Source: Desulfobacterales bacterium (GTDB lineage Bacteria > Desulfobacterota > Desulfobacteria > Desulfobacterales > Desulfobacteraceae). From it: 5,759 bases of DNA. The stretch covers positions 1 to 5,759 of the forward strand of contig JAKSBB010000578.1 in NCBI GenBank assembly GCA_022361315.1, in the 5' to 3' direction. The notes under the pieces are model-generated. The model worked only from the letters and a program-made list of their open reading frames with translations. It was not told the origin of the DNA and searched no databases. Shown in pieces: positions 5,321 to 5,759 of the stretch (position 1 is its first letter; the number at the start of each line of letters is the position of its first letter). Both the position numbers and the translations under genes were made by a program.

Positions 5321-5725
5321 ATGGAAAAAATGAACATCACGGCCTCGTTCACCCGGCTGAGCCAAGACGAGAAGTCAGATATTGAGTTGCAGACATTGGT
5401 GGACGGGAAGACCTCTTTTTTAATCGCTGAGTTAAAACCGGGAAAGATACTGCCTGCCCACTATCATAATCAGGGATCGGAAATTTATCATATCCTGTCT
5501 GGCAGGGGGAAAATGGAAACCGGTGAAATGAAAAGCGGTGAAAGCGCCCGGGATAAGTCTGGGGATAATATCGCCTGGGCGGAAAGCCAGGATATTGGTC
5601 CGGGTGATGTGTTCGAAATACAATCCAAGGTGGTTCACCGATTGTCCAACGATGGAGAAGAAAGCCTTAGAATCGTTTTCATTACACCGCCATCCCACCT
5701 AGGGGATGACAGGTTTTTTATTTAA
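5321..5725 (+). CDS. Small single-domain cupin protein
   Basis: A cytosolic beta-barrel protein of 134 residues with no signal peptide. Cupin motif 1 is a textbook match, G-X5-HXH-X4-E-X6-G: Gly41, His47, His49, Glu54 and Gly61 within KPGKILPAHYHNQGSEIYH and the following ILSGRG. Motif 2 gives Gly95, His106 and Asn110 in GDVFEIQSKVVHRLSN, with the usual Pro and Gly replaced by Gln and Lys. All four expected metal ligands (His47, His49, Glu54, His106) are present, so a metal-dependent activity such as an isomerase, a dioxygenase or a ligand-binding role is possible, but the sequence does not decide which. The segment between the motifs (62-94) is rather long and polar. The start at 5321 is chosen from the GGAG site. 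It is divergent from the XRE-cupin regulator and probably its target. Confidence 0.85.
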   Translation: MEKMNITASFTRLSQDEKSDIELQTLVDGKTSFLIAELKPGKILPAHYHNQGSEIYHILSGRGKMETGEMKSGESARDKSGDNIAWAESQDIGPGDVFEIQSKVVHRLSNDGEESLRIVFITPPSHLGDDRFFI

Positions 5726-5759
5726 GGCCACCTCGAATACCGCCCATTACCTGAATGGA

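Overview
The window looks like bacterial chromosome from a Gram-negative organism. Two exported periplasmic binding proteins with Sec signal peptides, a dipeptide-type ABC ATPase and a HipBA module are all present. The style of the two family-3 binding proteins (GEWxPF and WxRA motifs, no attached permease) and the mixed base composition would fit a sulfate-reducing Desulfobacterota lineage. That placement is an inference from general familiarity, not a demonstrated match.

Layout, left to right. (1) Bases 1-1179, plus strand: the 3' two thirds of a double-ATPase subunit of an oligopeptide/dipeptide-type ABC importer, closed by a G/C-stem terminator. (2) Bases 1300-2906, plus strand: two tandem, distantly related family-3 solute-binding proteins, 26 bases apart, followed by a strong terminator. 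(3) Bases 3010-4501, minus strand: a hipB-hipA toxin-antitoxin operon converging on the binding-protein pair. (4) Bases 4502-4657: the hip control region, with three near-identical perfect palindromes about 50 bases apart. The middle one fills the spacer of a good sigma-70-like promoter. (5) Bases 4658-5215, minus strand: an XRE-cupin transcriptional regulator. (6) Bases 5216-5320: an AT-rich divergent promoter region with reiterated CCATATT/CCAATAT motifs. (7) Bases 5321-5725, plus strand: a small one-domain cupin with a complete set of metal ligands. The last 34 bases hold nothing I can name.

The main observation is that hipA is interrupted by a single in-frame TAA (3700-3702). The reading frame is the same on both sides, and the joined product (about 412 codons) lines up with a normal HipA. 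The stop falls just after the predicted ATP-binding lysine, so each fragment carries only part of the kinase active site. The antitoxin gene hipB and its operators look intact. The simplest reading is a recently inactivated toxin kinase with a surviving autorepressor. A sequencing error or an unusual split kinase are the alternatives.

The second unit of interest is the divergent XRE-cupin/cupin pair. It looks like a self-contained regulator-target module, where the regulator probably senses a small ligand through its cupin domain and controls the neighbouring cupin. The ligand and the enzyme activity, if any, cannot be read from the sequence.
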